The notes: a model not told the origin generated them from the letters alone. DNA of 64,000 nucleotides from JACMLD01 sp038207265 (GCA_038207265.1 JBBQZZ010000006.1:62001-126000), one strand, 5' to 3'. Positions 53,659 through 62,350 are shown, counted from the stretch's first letter. Translations and numbers: made by a program.

Positions 53659-53793
53659 ATGGCTTTCTTTTTTTAAATATAAGTGATTTATGGCATCTTT
53701 AATTGCTTCAAATTTTTTGAATATTGAGCTGGTAAATTTTGGCGGCAATAGGTATGCACTGCTATTATAGATGAAATATAATGATGATGCTGA

Positions 53794-53958
53794 AATACAC
53801 ATTCCGCTGAAGCGGAGTTTGTTGAGAAAAGCGGCAAATTGTCGAACTATTTTGAGCGGGATTTACAGGCTTTGGCTGAATACATCTTGTCTGTGTTTCA
53901 GAAAAATTGCGTACCGCCGAATTTAGGGGAAGTTATACGCAACAGGTGGGAAATCTAA
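53794..53958 (+). other. Unassigned 54-codon open fragment in an intergenic region
   Basis: Within the 53659-54134 gap, one plus-strand frame without a start codon stays open for 54 codons to a TAA. It encodes SAEAEFVEKSGKLSNYFERD, then LQALAEYILSVFQKN and GEVIRNRWEI. The composition is protein-like and helical, suggesting the tail of a degraded gene. I cannot name the family. The rest of the gap contains repeat copy 1 and the AT-rich leader of the GH78 gene. Confidence 0.35.
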
Positions 53959-54041
53959 CGCTGTATATTGGTTTGTAAATAAAATTCCATGAAAGTCTGT
54001 TTCGTGCAATATGAAATTGACAAATACTTTTCTTTACCAAA

Positions 54042-54086
54042 CTGCATTACTATTATTGAGCTTTAGTGGCGTCGCATGCTTGTACG
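54042..54086 (+). repeat. Dispersed intergenic repeat, copy 1
   Basis: The pattern CTGCATTACTATTATT ... AGTGGCGTCGCATGCTTGTACG recurs at 62221-62263 in the same orientation and at 59963-60010 inverted. It is non-coding and short. It resembles short interspersed elements often seen between Bacteroidota genes; its origin is unknown. Confidence 0.6.
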
Positions 54087-54134
54087 TTCACATCAATATA
54101 AAGCACCAGTAAATATTTCACTAAACAGTTCTTT

Positions 54135-55370
54135 TTAATCCGGTATAACAGGCAGCGGTATTTCTAATTGTAGGATTTTTTCGAGTATTAAAGAAAATGA
54201 CCCCGTTAAAGCTGCACTATCGCCAAAGCTTGATGGAAGTACAGCTACCCTGCGGGAAATAGCACTCATTGAATATTGCCTTAGTTCAGTATTGATTTTT
54301 TCAACCAAATCCGGGGCACATTCAACCAGTTCACCATAAAGCACTATACATTCAGTGTTAAACAATTTTATAAGTGTATCTATACAAATGCTTAGGTAAG
54401 TAGTAGCAGCTTTAATAATTTCAGTTGACAATGGATCGCCATTTTTTGCTAACTCAAATACACGGGCTGCATCAATTTTACCTGCATCAATACTATGTAA
54501 ATTACTTTTCTCATCAAGGCGGGCCTGCTCCTGTGCAATTTCTGCAATGCCATAGCCAGAGGCTAATGCCTCCAATGTACCTGCAATGCCCTCCTTGCCT
54601 TTTCTTTGGCTATTTTTATCTACTACAATATGTCCAATCTCACCTGCAAAACCATCAGTGCCGGAAAAGAGTTTCCCATCTATTATAATTCCTGCTCCAA
54701 TGCCATAGCCAAGGTTTAAGCAAATGAAATTTTTATACGCTTTACCCACGCCGTAAAGTAATTCACCAACAGCAACTAAATCCACCACATTTCCAAGCGT
54801 AATATTTAGGCTGGTGTATTTAGAAAGCGCTTCACAAATGTTTACATTTTTCCAATTAAAAATTGGAGAGTATTCAATAATGCCCGAATTTTTATTCACC
54901 ATGCCACTTACTGCAATTCCAACGCCCCAAAGTCTAAATTTCTTTTTGCAGGCACGGTCGCTTAATTTTTCAATCATATTACCAACCTGCAGCATTACTT
55001 CGTCAAATCCATCTTTAACATTAGTTGGGATATGAATTTCAAAAATAAATTCACCCGCTAAATTCGAAAGCGCCGCCCTGATAAGCGTGGCATCAATATC
55101 AATTCCAATTACATAGTTTTCTTTTGAGCTAAACCTTACCAATTGGGGTGGCCTTCCGCCGCCGGATAATCCAATACTATCTGTTTGCACAAGGTTCATT
55201 TGAACCAGGCTTTCAACAATCCGGGTTACTGTTGGTGCGCTTAACCCGGTTTGCTGAAGAATTTTTGCCCTGGTTATTTCTTTTTCATTTCTAATAAGCT
55301 GAAGTACGGCTATCTTACTTAAATTAGCCTGAAAATCAAACTTGTCTTGCTGAATTGCCAATTCTTTCAT
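54135..55370 (-). CDS. ROK family transcriptional regulator lacking the usual Cys zinc motif
   Basis: A 411-residue NagC/XylR-type regulator: an N-terminal winged helix (AVLQLIRNEKEITRAKILQQ, GLSAPTVTRIVESL, residues 15-75), then a ROK domain (VIGIDIDATLIRAALSN; LNLGYGIGAGIIIDGKLF; FAGEIGHIVVD). Regulators of this type usually bind a sugar or sugar phosphate at the ROK fold and leave DNA. The zinc-binding CxCGxxGCxE segment is replaced by RKGKEGIAGTLE, with no Cys. It is 332 bases upstream of the divergent-in-function but same-strand rhamnosidase operon and is a candidate regulator of it. A weak inverted repeat (CTTAA-N5-TTAAG at 55371-55385) touches its start codon. Confidence 0.9.
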   Translation of the reverse strand: MKELAIQQDKFDFQANLSKIAVLQLIRNEKEITRAKILQQTGLSAPTVTRIVESLVQMNLVQTDSIGLSGGGRPPQLVRFSSKENYVIGIDIDATLIRAALSNLAGEFIFEIHIPTNVKDGFDEVMLQVGNMIEKLSDRACKKKFRLWGVGIAVSGMVNKNSGIIEYSPIFNWKNVNICEALSKYTSLNITLGNVVDLVAVGELLYGVGKAYKNFICLNLGYGIGAGIIIDGKLFSGTDGFAGEIGHIVVDKNSQRKGKEGIAGTLEALASGYGIAEIAQEQARLDEKSNLHSIDAGKIDAARVFELAKNGDPLSTEIIKAATTYLSICIDTLIKLFNTECIVLYGELVECAPDLVEKINTELRQYSMSAISRRVAVLPSSFGDSAALTGSFSLILEKILQLEIPLPVIPD

Positions 55371-55410
55371 CTTAATTTATTTAAGCCGCAAAGCCTTATG
55401 CTGCTCATGG

Positions 55411-55551
55411 TAGTGTCTGTTTACTTTTTTCTTAATAAAAAAAAGTAACAAAAAATCAATGTTACAGGAAAGAGCTAAAAATCTGAACGGTTTTTTTCTG
55501 AGGCGGTCAAGGAGTATGCGGTCAACCTTTGATATCCTAAAATTTTTAACA
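55411..55551. repeat. Diverged intergenic repeat, copy 1 (left of ABC operon)
   Basis: This stretch (ACTTTTTTCTTAATAAAAAA, AAGTAACAAAAAATCAATG, GAAAGAGCTAAAAATCTGAA and TGAGGCGGTCAAGGAGTATG) aligns with 58098-58385 in the same order, at roughly three bases in four by eye. Together the two copies bracket the ABC transporter operon. The AAAAAGTAACAAAAAATCAA core resembles a repeat family that I associate with intergenic DNA of Bacteroidota. Confidence 0.6.
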
Positions 55552-55587
55552 TCCGTTACTCCTTTTGTATTCTCATTTTTACGTTTA

Positions 55588-57156
55588 TTACAAATGCCCC
55601 AACTCGTATTTTCTTTTTGAAAAACCGGCCACTATGAGCAGTGCTGTAATGGCAAGCATCAACATTGAATAGCCTGTATAATTATTGGTGGCGCCAAAAT
55701 AATCTGCAAGCGGCAGCCGGTTAATGTTAAAATAAGTGATGGCAAAAAAAAGTATTTCAAATATTTTTTTCCCCCCGGAAATTATACCCAGGCAAAGAGC
55801 CAATGAAACAATAAAAATAGCGCCAATAAAAATATTTAGTAATTGCACTGCATCGCCTGCAATACAATATCGTATCAGTAATGGCAATGCCAATACCAGC
55901 GCCAATAAAATGCCGGCTATTAATTGCGAGGGTAATAGTCTTTTGAGTGGCTGATAAGCTGCAAATGCAAAATAATGAATACGGTTTGTTTTTTCTTTTG
56001 TGGCAAGGTCACTCCAGCGGGCCACCTGCAAAAACCAAAGCAGGGGCAGCAACAGTTGATGTGCCGTTGTCAAAGGACTAAACAGCAATGCTATCATGCC
56101 ACCTATATTCACCAACCAAAACCACCGGGGCCCTTTTCTGAAAAGCATTAGTAATTCTGTTTTAATAAAAGGCATTATGCTATAATCTGTTTGCACAGCA
56201 GGCAAAGAAGACAATTGAATATCCTGTAATAAATGGACCGCAGTAATATTTTCTGTAAACTTTTTTTTCTTTTTTGGTACCCTTACTGTTTCCCTGAAGT
56301 TGAAGCGGTGAAAAAATCTGGACCCAATAAAAACCAGTAAAAAGCTGATGCCTATCCACAACAACCTGCTGACAATAAATAGTGCAGGCCATGGCATTCC
56401 ATCAAATAAAAAAGTTTTTATTTCCTGACCTTCGGTAAGGTTAAACCCAACACTCATTACGGTTGCACTTGCATCATACTGTTGCTGTACCAGTTTTTCC
56501 AACCCGGTCATTACCACTTTTACACCAAAGGGATCAAGCATCGTTTTGGCAGTGGAACCGGCACCCGATACTGTATTGGCGGTTATAATGCCAAAATAAA
56601 AAAAGAAGCCAATATATTGCAGCATGGGCCACTTACGCAGAAATACTTCTGCAAAAACAGCCAGTGCCGAAATGAAAAAGATGGACGGTAAAGTGGTAAG
56701 GAGGTAAGGCAATACAAATTGCAGCAGGTTAAAGGATGAGCCATTACTTCGCATAAAAAACAGCAACATGCCCATGAGGAATACTATGCAGGTAATGGTG
56801 AGCAACAGCAAAAAATTACCCAGCATTTTTGTAAACAGGTACTTAAAATTACTGATGGGCGTGCTGGCAATGATCATACCTACTTCGGTATCAATATCTT
56901 TTTTAATGCTGCTGTTTACCAGGTAAAAACCAAAAAGCGAAAGAAAAATGCTCGTCATAATAGCGGTAACATACCCAATCCAGGCAGCATTATTTTCGCC
57001 TACATATTTTCCGATTTTCACCGTGGTGTAATGGGCTCCCGGTGCAGGAACAAATGTATAAGCAAGGTATAAACTAACGGCTAGTGTAACCAGGAAGGCA
57101 TAGCTTCTGGTGCGTTGCAGATAATCTCCTTTTAAAATGTTTTTATAATAAGTCAC
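55588..57156 (-). CDS. ABC transporter permease (ABC-2 type)
   Basis: A membrane protein of about 522 residues with some 12 hydrophobic helices. The start is probably the GTG at 57156 (VTYYKNILKGDYLQRTRSYA), which lies 1 base beyond the stop codon of the ATPase gene (TAA in TAATGTG), giving translational coupling; the frame also stays open upstream into the ATPase gene. The protein carries ABC-2 exporter features (YLAYTFVPAPG, FGFYLVNSSIKKDIDTEVGM, NFKYLFTKMLGNF). It pairs with the ATPase encoded upstream. The substrate is unknown; this ATPase/large-permease pair is common in Bacteroidota. Confidence 0.85.
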   Translation of the reverse strand: MTYYKNILKGDYLQRTRSYAFLVTLAVSLYLAYTFVPAPGAHYTTVKIGKYVGENNAAWIGYVTAIMTSIFLSLFGFYLVNSSIKKDIDTEVGMIIASTPISNFKYLFTKMLGNFLLLLTITCIVFLMGMLLFFMRSNGSSFNLLQFVLPYLLTTLPSIFFISALAVFAEVFLRKWPMLQYIGFFFYFGIITANTVSGAGSTAKTMLDPFGVKVVMTGLEKLVQQQYDASATVMSVGFNLTEGQEIKTFLFDGMPWPALFIVSRLLWIGISFLLVFIGSRFFHRFNFRETVRVPKKKKKFTENITAVHLLQDIQLSSLPAVQTDYSIMPFIKTELLMLFRKGPRWFWLVNIGGMIALLFSPLTTAHQLLLPLLWFLQVARWSDLATKEKTNRIHYFAFAAYQPLKRLLPSQLIAGILLALVLALPLLIRYCIAGDAVQLLNIFIGAIFIVSLALCLGIISGGKKIFEILFFAITYFNINRLPLADYFGATNNYTGYSMLMLAITALLIVAGFSKRKYELGHL

Positions 57157-57157
57157 A

Positions 57158-58021
57158 TTAGTTATTTTTTGTAAAGAACAAATAAGCATCTTCGAGCGAA
57201 GCTGTGCAGGGGGCGGCATCATTTACAATATGATCGCTTATAAAACGTAAAAGTGTATTGTCTTTTTGGCGCATGCTGTTTACCACAAAATGCTTTGTTT
57301 TAAAATTATTTACCCCGTTGCTGTCTATAATGATTTCAAACACTTTTCCTTCTACTCCTTTTATAACATCCTGCTGTGTTCCTTTTGTGAGCAACATGCC
57401 AGCTTTCATAATTGCTACTTCATCAGCAATTGTTTCAATGTCAGATACAATATGGGAAGAAAGAATAATGATGCAATCATGAGCCAGCTCGCTGATTAAA
57501 TTTCTAAACCGCACTCTTTCTTCGGGGTCAAGCCCCACAGTTGGTTCGTCAAAAATTAATATTTTAGGATCGTTTAATAATGCCTGTGCAATGCCAATGC
57601 GTTGCTTCATACCGCCGCTGTAAGTGCCGATAGGCAATTTGGCTGCTTCAACCAGGTTTACGCCTTCGAGTAACAGTTCAATGCGTTTTTGAAGGTTCGG
57701 ACCACCAACACCTTTCATAGCGGCGATGTAGGATAAAAACTCATAGGCGTTCAAGTTGGCATACACACCAAAATCCTGTGGCAGGTAGCCGAGTATTTTC
57801 CTGATATAGTTGGGGTGCCTTACAATATCATGCCCGTCCAGCGTAAGTGTTCCCGTAGTAGGCTGGCTAATGGTAGCAATAATTTTCATCAGTGTCGACT
57901 TACCTGCACCATTAGGACCCAGCAAACCAAGAATGCCGTTCTCTATACGTATAGAATAATCGGTTAAGCCCGATTTATCTTTATTGTATTTTTTAGAAAG
58001 ATTTTCAACGGCCAATATCAT
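57158..58021 (-). CDS. ABC transporter ATP-binding protein
   Basis: A 287-residue ATPase (start MILAVENLSKKYNKD at 58021; an in-frame upstream start would add 23 unlike residues). Walker A is LLGPNGAGKST (about residues 31-41), the signature is YSGGMKQRIGIAQALL, Walker B is ILIFDEPTVGLDPEE and the switch His is in LSSHIV. The short C-terminal domain is like that of ABC-2 exporters such as CcmA/DrrA. It shares its stop codon region with the permease start. Upstream, 58022-58635 is a 614-base gap with repeat copy 2 and no gene that I can see. Confidence 0.95.
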   Translation of the reverse strand: MILAVENLSKKYNKDKSGLTDYSIRIENGILGLLGPNGAGKSTLMKIIATISQPTTGTLTLDGHDIVRHPNYIRKILGYLPQDFGVYANLNAYEFLSYIAAMKGVGGPNLQKRIELLLEGVNLVEAAKLPIGTYSGGMKQRIGIAQALLNDPKILIFDEPTVGLDPEERVRFRNLISELAHDCIIILSSHIVSDIETIADEVAIMKAGMLLTKGTQQDVIKGVEGKVFEIIIDSNGVNNFKTKHFVVNSMRQKDNTLLRFISDHIVNDAAPCTASLEDAYLFFTKNN

Positions 58022-58097
58022 AAACAGGTTTTGCCTGCAATGTAAAATTAATTTATATGATAAGAGAGATTGACTGCAAAGACTTACCAAGTACGGG

Positions 58098-58385
58098 CAG
58101 TCTTTATTTTCTTTTTTGTCTGAAGCTTCGGACTTGATGCAAAAAAATAAACAAAAAAATCAAGGCTGCATAAAGAAAGCTACAATCTGAATACTTATTT
58201 AAAATGAAATTAGTTCAGGCAAAAAAATATAAACTGGCTTTTGTGCGACTTACTAGCTAATTGCAAAACCACACATCAGGAACATTCATTTCATTTCTTA
58301 ACTACAATCACTCAAATTTTCTTAACGTCTTTTTTATGAGGACGTAAAGAGTATGAGGTTAATCTTTATTATACTATGATATTAT
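58098..58385. repeat. Diverged intergenic repeat, copy 2 (right of ABC operon)
   Basis: Contains TTTCTTTTTTGTC, a small GAAGCTTC palindrome, AAAAATAAACAAAAAAATCA, AAGAAAGCTACAATCTGAA and TGAGGACGTAAAGAGTATGA, the same blocks in the same order as 55411-55551, with a longer middle section. It occupies much of the 58022-58635 gap; the remaining 250 bases before the CBM6-like gene are AT-rich and show nothing else that I can support. Confidence 0.6.
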
Positions 58386-58635
58386 TACGCTCAAAACCAG
58401 ATATTTCAAACGATTGAAATTAATTTGGAATAGGCTTTACGCTTCCTTTTAAGCAGAATAGTATCACTTTTATAAAATATTGAAATAAACTTTGTTTACG
58501 TATTTTGCAGCGTTATAATTTCTCAATTACCAACAATTAAATGAACTCCACGCGAAATTTATTTGCGTTATATACCTTTTATTGATACTTTAGATAAGTA
58601 TTGAAATAAAGTGCCCCTACGCAAACATTTTTGCT

Positions 58636-59331
58636 ATGCCCAAAAATTGCTACTATATAGTTCTCAGTTTTTTAATGAGTATGGTATTTGCCAAAACTGC
58701 AAATGCACAAACCCCGTTAATTTACAAGGGAATGCCTTATAGGGATGCTGTTTACAAAAAAGGTGCTCAAAAAATTCCAGGAAAATTACAGTGTGAGTAT
58801 TACGATTTTGGCGGTGAAGGTGTTGCTTTCCACGATAGTGATTCTATTAATTCCGGAAGCGGCAAGCTCAACAAACCCGATGGTAGTTATCTGCATGAAT
58901 TTAGAATAAGTGAAGCAGTTGATATTTCCTTTACAAAGTTTTACAACCCACCAATAGATAACACGGAATACAATTTTGTTCAACCAGAAAAAGATCAGTT
59001 ATATGTGGGCTGGACTAAACCTGGTGAGTGGACAAAGTACAGCATCAATGTAAAAAAGAGTGGCACTTATCAACTTGGATTAATGTACACATCAAATAAA
59101 AATGGCAAAATCTCTTTTTCAGTAAATGATAAGGATGTAACAGATCCAATCACTATTCCTTCAACCTATGTAGCGGCTGATACAGTTGCATGGCGGCAAT
59201 GGCACCACTGGAACTATTTAGACAATATTGCAACTATTCAACTTAAAAAAGGATTGCAAACATTTACCATTCACACGGTTGAATTAGGAGATATGAATTA
59301 TGATTTCATCAACTTTAAAAAAGTGGATTAG
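58636..59331 (+). CDS. Secreted CBM6-like carbohydrate-binding protein
   Basis: A 231-residue protein with a signal peptide (ends ANAQTP) and one carbohydrate-binding beta-sandwich of CBM6/CBM35 type (residues 45-231). Typical features are KLQCEYYDFGGEGVAFHDSD, VGWTKPGEWTKYSINV, SGTYQLGLMYTSNKNG and the final DFINFKK strand, with Glu at the calcium position and Trp residues for stacking on sugar. There is no catalytic domain, although the length suggests that only the binding module is made. It would bind polysaccharide outside the cytoplasm. It is the first of several plus-strand genes whose functions are sugar-related. Confidence 0.8.
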   Translation: MPKNCYYIVLSFLMSMVFAKTANAQTPLIYKGMPYRDAVYKKGAQKIPGKLQCEYYDFGGEGVAFHDSDSINSGSGKLNKPDGSYLHEFRISEAVDISFTKFYNPPIDNTEYNFVQPEKDQLYVGWTKPGEWTKYSINVKKSGTYQLGLMYTSNKNGKISFSVNDKDVTDPITIPSTYVAADTVAWRQWHHWNYLDNIATIQLKKGLQTFTIHTVELGDMNYDFINFKKVD

Positions 59332-59514
59332 GTATCTGTTTTTAGTTTAGAACCTCGTAAAAAAGGAGCTGTTGTTTAAATTATTTTTTTAATACCAGCC
59401 CTGGTTCTTTATAGCAGCATCGTTGCGTCGTAATCCTTTCATCTGTATCGATTTGAGGATCCTTTTTTACTTTAAGGTATTTTACTTATTCAATAATTAC
59501 TAAACCCGGTTAAT

Positions 59515-59958
59515 ATGTATAATGAGAAAATGCTGAGAGCGGTAAATGCAATGTTCGATGCTATAGAAAAAATGATACCAACGCATATGGAAGACCCGGC
59601 AGATGAAATAATATCTAAAGGAAACGTTGCTGCCTGCATTATAGATGAAAGCGGAACAGTATATGGAAAAATGTTTGGTACAAATAAACCAAGGCTAAGG
59701 CAGTCTTACAAAGTGGCATGGACAAAAGCAAGCCAGGTTTGGCTTACAGGGATAAAGACCGGTGAATATGAAAGAATGGTTTTTAATAAAGAAGTGGAAG
59801 AAAATGGCAATGGCATTGAAGCACCTGACTTAATAGGATGGGAAGGCGGGCAGCCGCTGACTATGAAAAACGGAACAAAATTGTCTGTTGGCTTTAGTGG
59901 CTTTAGGGGCGTTACAGATATTGAAATAATGGTGAATGCACTTGCTCTTGTTGAATAG
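59515..59958 (+). CDS. HbpS/GlcG-like small protein
   Basis: A 147-residue protein without a signal peptide. The pattern AACIIDESGTVYGKMFG, the central helix SYKVAWTKASQVW, and the end GGQPLTMKNGTKLSVGFSGF resemble the GlcG/HbpS (DUF336) fold, whose members bind haem or small acids or accompany sugar and diol enzymes. The match is by pattern only; no residues of certain function can be named. It lies 183 bases after the CBM6-like gene and 115 bases before the aldo/keto reductase, with an inverted repeat copy in the latter gap. Confidence 0.6.
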   Translation: MYNEKMLRAVNAMFDAIEKMIPTHMEDPADEIISKGNVAACIIDESGTVYGKMFGTNKPRLRQSYKVAWTKASQVWLTGIKTGEYERMVFNKEVEENGNGIEAPDLIGWEGGQPLTMKNGTKLSVGFSGFRGVTDIEIMVNALALVE

Positions 59959-59962
59959 AATT

Positions 59963-60010
59963 AAAGCAGTTCAAGAGTGCGACGCAAGGAAGCATCATAG
60001 TAGTAATTGA
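59963..60010 (-). repeat. Dispersed intergenic repeat, copy 2 (inverted)
   Basis: On the minus strand this reads ATTACTACTATGATGCTTCC followed by TTGCGTCGCACTCTTGAACTGC, matching copies at 54042-54086 and 62221-62263 in order but in opposite orientation. It lies just after the HbpS-like stop codon. Confidence 0.6.
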
Positions 60011-60073
60011 GTCAGGCTCACAAAAAAAATTGAGCATTTCATAAGGCAACAAGTCTAATTAATAATATAAATA

Positions 60074-61075
60074 ATGAACATGAAATACATTGCTTCTGAA
60101 GACCGGTACACAAAAATGACATACAATCGATGTGGTAATAGCGGATTGCTATTGCCAGCATTGTCTCTTGGTCTCTGGCACAACTTTGGCCATATTGATA
60201 GCTTAGAAAATGCCCGTAATATTTTACGGGTAGCGTTTGATAATGGTATTACCCATTTTGATTTAGCCAATAATTACGGCCCGCCTGCAGGTTCTGCAGA
60301 AGAAAATTTTGGCCGTATTTTTAAAGATGATTTTGCAGCCTATCGCGATGAGCTTATTATATCAACAAAGGCAGGTTGGGGTATGTGGCCCGGGCCTTAT
60401 GGAGACTGGGGCTCAAAAAAATATTTGGTGGCAAGCCTTGATCAAAGTCTAAAACGTATGGGGCTTGAGTATGTAGATATTTTTTATCATCACCGCCCCG
60501 ACCCTAATACCCCGCTTGAAGAAACATTGGGTACACTTGATTTAATGGTACGTCAGGGTAAATGCCTGTATGTAGGTATATCAAGCTACCAACCGGAGGA
60601 AGCTGCCAAAGCGATAAAGATGTTAAAAGCATTAGGCACGCCCTGTTTAATTCACCAACCTAAATATTCTATGTTTGACCGTTGGGTAGAAAATGGATTA
60701 TTGGATGTGCTGGAAGAAAATGGTGTAGGATGTATTCCCTTTTCTCCATTGGCGCAAGGTATGTTAACCAATAAATATTTAAAGGGAATTCCCGAAGGTT
60801 CAAGAGCCGCAAGCCATAGGGGAAATGGCGCTATTGATGAAGATCAGGTTTCTGAGGAGAAAATTAATAAAGTTCGTCAATTAAATGTGTTGGCAGCAGC
60901 AAGGGGACAAGGACTGGCACAAATGGCACTTGCATGGATATTGAAAGACAAAAGAATTACAACTGTTTTAATTGGTGCAAGTAAATCAGAACAGGTATTG
61001 GATTCCATTCGTTGCCTTGAAAACTGTTCATTTACTGCGGAAGAACTTACCAGCATAAACAATATTTTATTATAA
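60074..61075 (+). CDS. Aldo/keto reductase (YghZ/L-glyceraldehyde-3-phosphate reductase-like)
   Basis: A 333-residue NADPH-dependent reductase of the AKR superfamily with a complete TIM-barrel motif set: FDLANNYGPPAGSAEENFG (catalytic Asp and Tyr), STKAGWGMWPGPYGDWGSKK (Lys) and VDIFYHHRPDPNTPLEE (His). The GSKKYL/WPGPYGD stretch places it near E. coli YghZ (AKR14). It reduces small aldehydes or keto sugars in the cytoplasm. It is followed by a gene stub and then by a sugar isomerase/epimerase-like gene. Confidence 0.93.
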   Translation: MNMKYIASEDRYTKMTYNRCGNSGLLLPALSLGLWHNFGHIDSLENARNILRVAFDNGITHFDLANNYGPPAGSAEENFGRIFKDDFAAYRDELIISTKAGWGMWPGPYGDWGSKKYLVASLDQSLKRMGLEYVDIFYHHRPDPNTPLEETLGTLDLMVRQGKCLYVGISSYQPEEAAKAIKMLKALGTPCLIHQPKYSMFDRWVENGLLDVLEENGVGCIPFSPLAQGMLTNKYLKGIPEGSRAASHRGNGAIDEDQVSEEKINKVRQLNVLAAARGQGLAQMALAWILKDKRITTVLIGASKSEQVLDSIRCLENCSFTAEELTSINNILL

Positions 61076-61092
61076 CGTAAAAGCCAAAATAT

Positions 61093-61194
61093 ATGAATTT
61101 CAAATTTCTTTTTTTTGCAACAATGATGGTACTTAATGCAAGCTGGTCGCCCGACAATAAGAAAATAGCTTTTGTAAGTAATGGTATTTTTTAA
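61093..61194 (+). pseudogene. 33-codon stub: signal peptide joined to a beta-propeller blade fragment
   Basis: An ATG 17 bases after the AKR stop starts a 33-codon frame: a signal-peptide-like MNFKFLFFATMMVLNA directly followed by SWSPDNKKIAFVSNGIF and a stop. SWSPDNKKIAFVSN is a textbook WD40/TolB-type propeller strand, normally in the middle of a large protein. The stub looks like an internal deletion that fused the leader of a secreted protein to a remote piece. It overlaps nothing and is probably non-functional. Confidence 0.5.
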
Positions 61195-61219
61195 GCCGCT
61201 CATCCATAAGAATAAATGT

Positions 61220-62182
61220 ATGAATAATTGTATTTTCTATGCAAATAAGGTGAAACGTTTGGGAGTATTCATTGCATCAACTATGCTGCTGTTAAGTTTC
61301 TTTAGCATATCTGCAATAGCACAAAAAAAGAAAAGAGATTTTCCGTTAATTCCTGCCTTAAATGCTTATTCTTTTAGTGATTTATTGGCAGCGCAGGATA
61401 AACAGAATCAACAGCAGGTCTACACGCTTTTTGATTTGCTGGATTGGTGTTCTACTCAAAAAATAAAAGCACTCGATCCCACCGCTTATTTCTTTCCTGG
61501 TTATCCTGAAGTACCGTCAGACGAATACCTGGAAAAATTTAAAGACAGGGCCAAAGAACTTGGCATTATAATAAGCGGAACAGGCATACGAAATAATTTT
61601 GCTTCACCCGATCCCAGGGTTCGTGCAGAAGGTATTGAGCTTGCTAAAAATTGGATTATTGCAGCATCAAAAATGGGTGCTCCCGTGGTTAGGGTTTTTG
61701 CAGGCGAAATTCCCAAAGGCTATGAAAATAAATGGGAAGAAGTTGCAGGATGGATGATTGATTGTTACAAAGAATGTGCTGTTTTCGCAGAAAAATATGG
61801 AGTCAGCATCGGCATCCAAAATCATGGTGATATGCTGCAAACAGCGGCCCAATGTATGTATGTGTTAAAGGCAGTTAATTCAAAGTGGGTTGGGTTAGTG
61901 GTAGATACCGGAAATTTCAAAACAGATGATCCTTATAAAGACATTGCTGCAGTTGTTCCTTATGCCATTAACTGGCAAATAAAAGAAAGTGTTTTTGGCC
62001 TTGGCAATAAAGTTACTACAGACTATAAACGCCTTATTAAAATAATAAAAGATGGCGGATACACCGGTTACTTACCAGTTGAAACGTTGTTGGTCAAAGG
62101 GAGGCCATACAACCCATTTGTGTTGGTACCACAAATGGTAAGTGAACTATCTACAGCCATTAATGAGGCCTATAAACATTAA
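61220..62182 (+). CDS. Exported sugar phosphate isomerase/epimerase-like protein (xylose isomerase TIM barrel)
   Basis: A 320-residue protein with a signal peptide region (RLGVFIASTMLLLSFFSISAIAQ) and a xylose-isomerase-like TIM barrel: LNAYSFSDLL, GIIISGTGIRNNF, APVVRVFAGE, IGIQNHGDM, VVDTGNF (metal ligand Asp) and LPVETL (Glu). Metal-binding residues Glu, Asp and His seem present. In Bacteroidota these exported proteins are frequent in sugar loci and may act as 2-epimerases or keto-sugar eliminases. The start at 61220 is preferred; an in-frame upstream ATG at 61181 adds 13 residues overlapping the stub. The 62183-62350 gap holds repeat copy 3. Confidence 0.85.
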   Translation: MNNCIFYANKVKRLGVFIASTMLLLSFFSISAIAQKKKRDFPLIPALNAYSFSDLLAAQDKQNQQQVYTLFDLLDWCSTQKIKALDPTAYFFPGYPEVPSDEYLEKFKDRAKELGIIISGTGIRNNFASPDPRVRAEGIELAKNWIIAASKMGAPVVRVFAGEIPKGYENKWEEVAGWMIDCYKECAVFAEKYGVSIGIQNHGDMLQTAAQCMYVLKAVNSKWVGLVVDTGNFKTDDPYKDIAAVVPYAINWQIKESVFGLGNKVTTDYKRLIKIIKDGGYTGYLPVETLLVKGRPYNPFVLVPQMVSELSTAINEAYKH

Positions 62183-62220
62183 TCAAGTAGCTAAATAATA
62201 CAAATTTTTCTAGGGCCCGG

Positions 62221-62263
62221 CTGCATTACTACTATTAAACCCAGTTGCGTGGCACGCTTGTAC
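62221..62263 (+). repeat. Dispersed intergenic repeat, copy 3
   Basis: CTGCATTACTACTATT ... AGTTGCGTGGCACGCTTGTACG matches copy 1 (54042-54086) closely in the same orientation. It lies just upstream of the GH5/recombinase chimera and just after GGGCCCGG, so it may mark a rearrangement boundary. Confidence 0.6.
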
Positions 62264-62350
62264 GCCTTGCCCCTTTTCCAGCATCAGAAAACCCTAGTAG
62301 GTGTTGCTGCAAATAATAATTTTCAAAACATCTATTTAATAATTATAACA

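Noticed and set aside
59412..59440. Possible fourth copy of the dispersed repeat (GTTGCGTCG)
   Set aside because: Only about nine bases match the core; too short to support.
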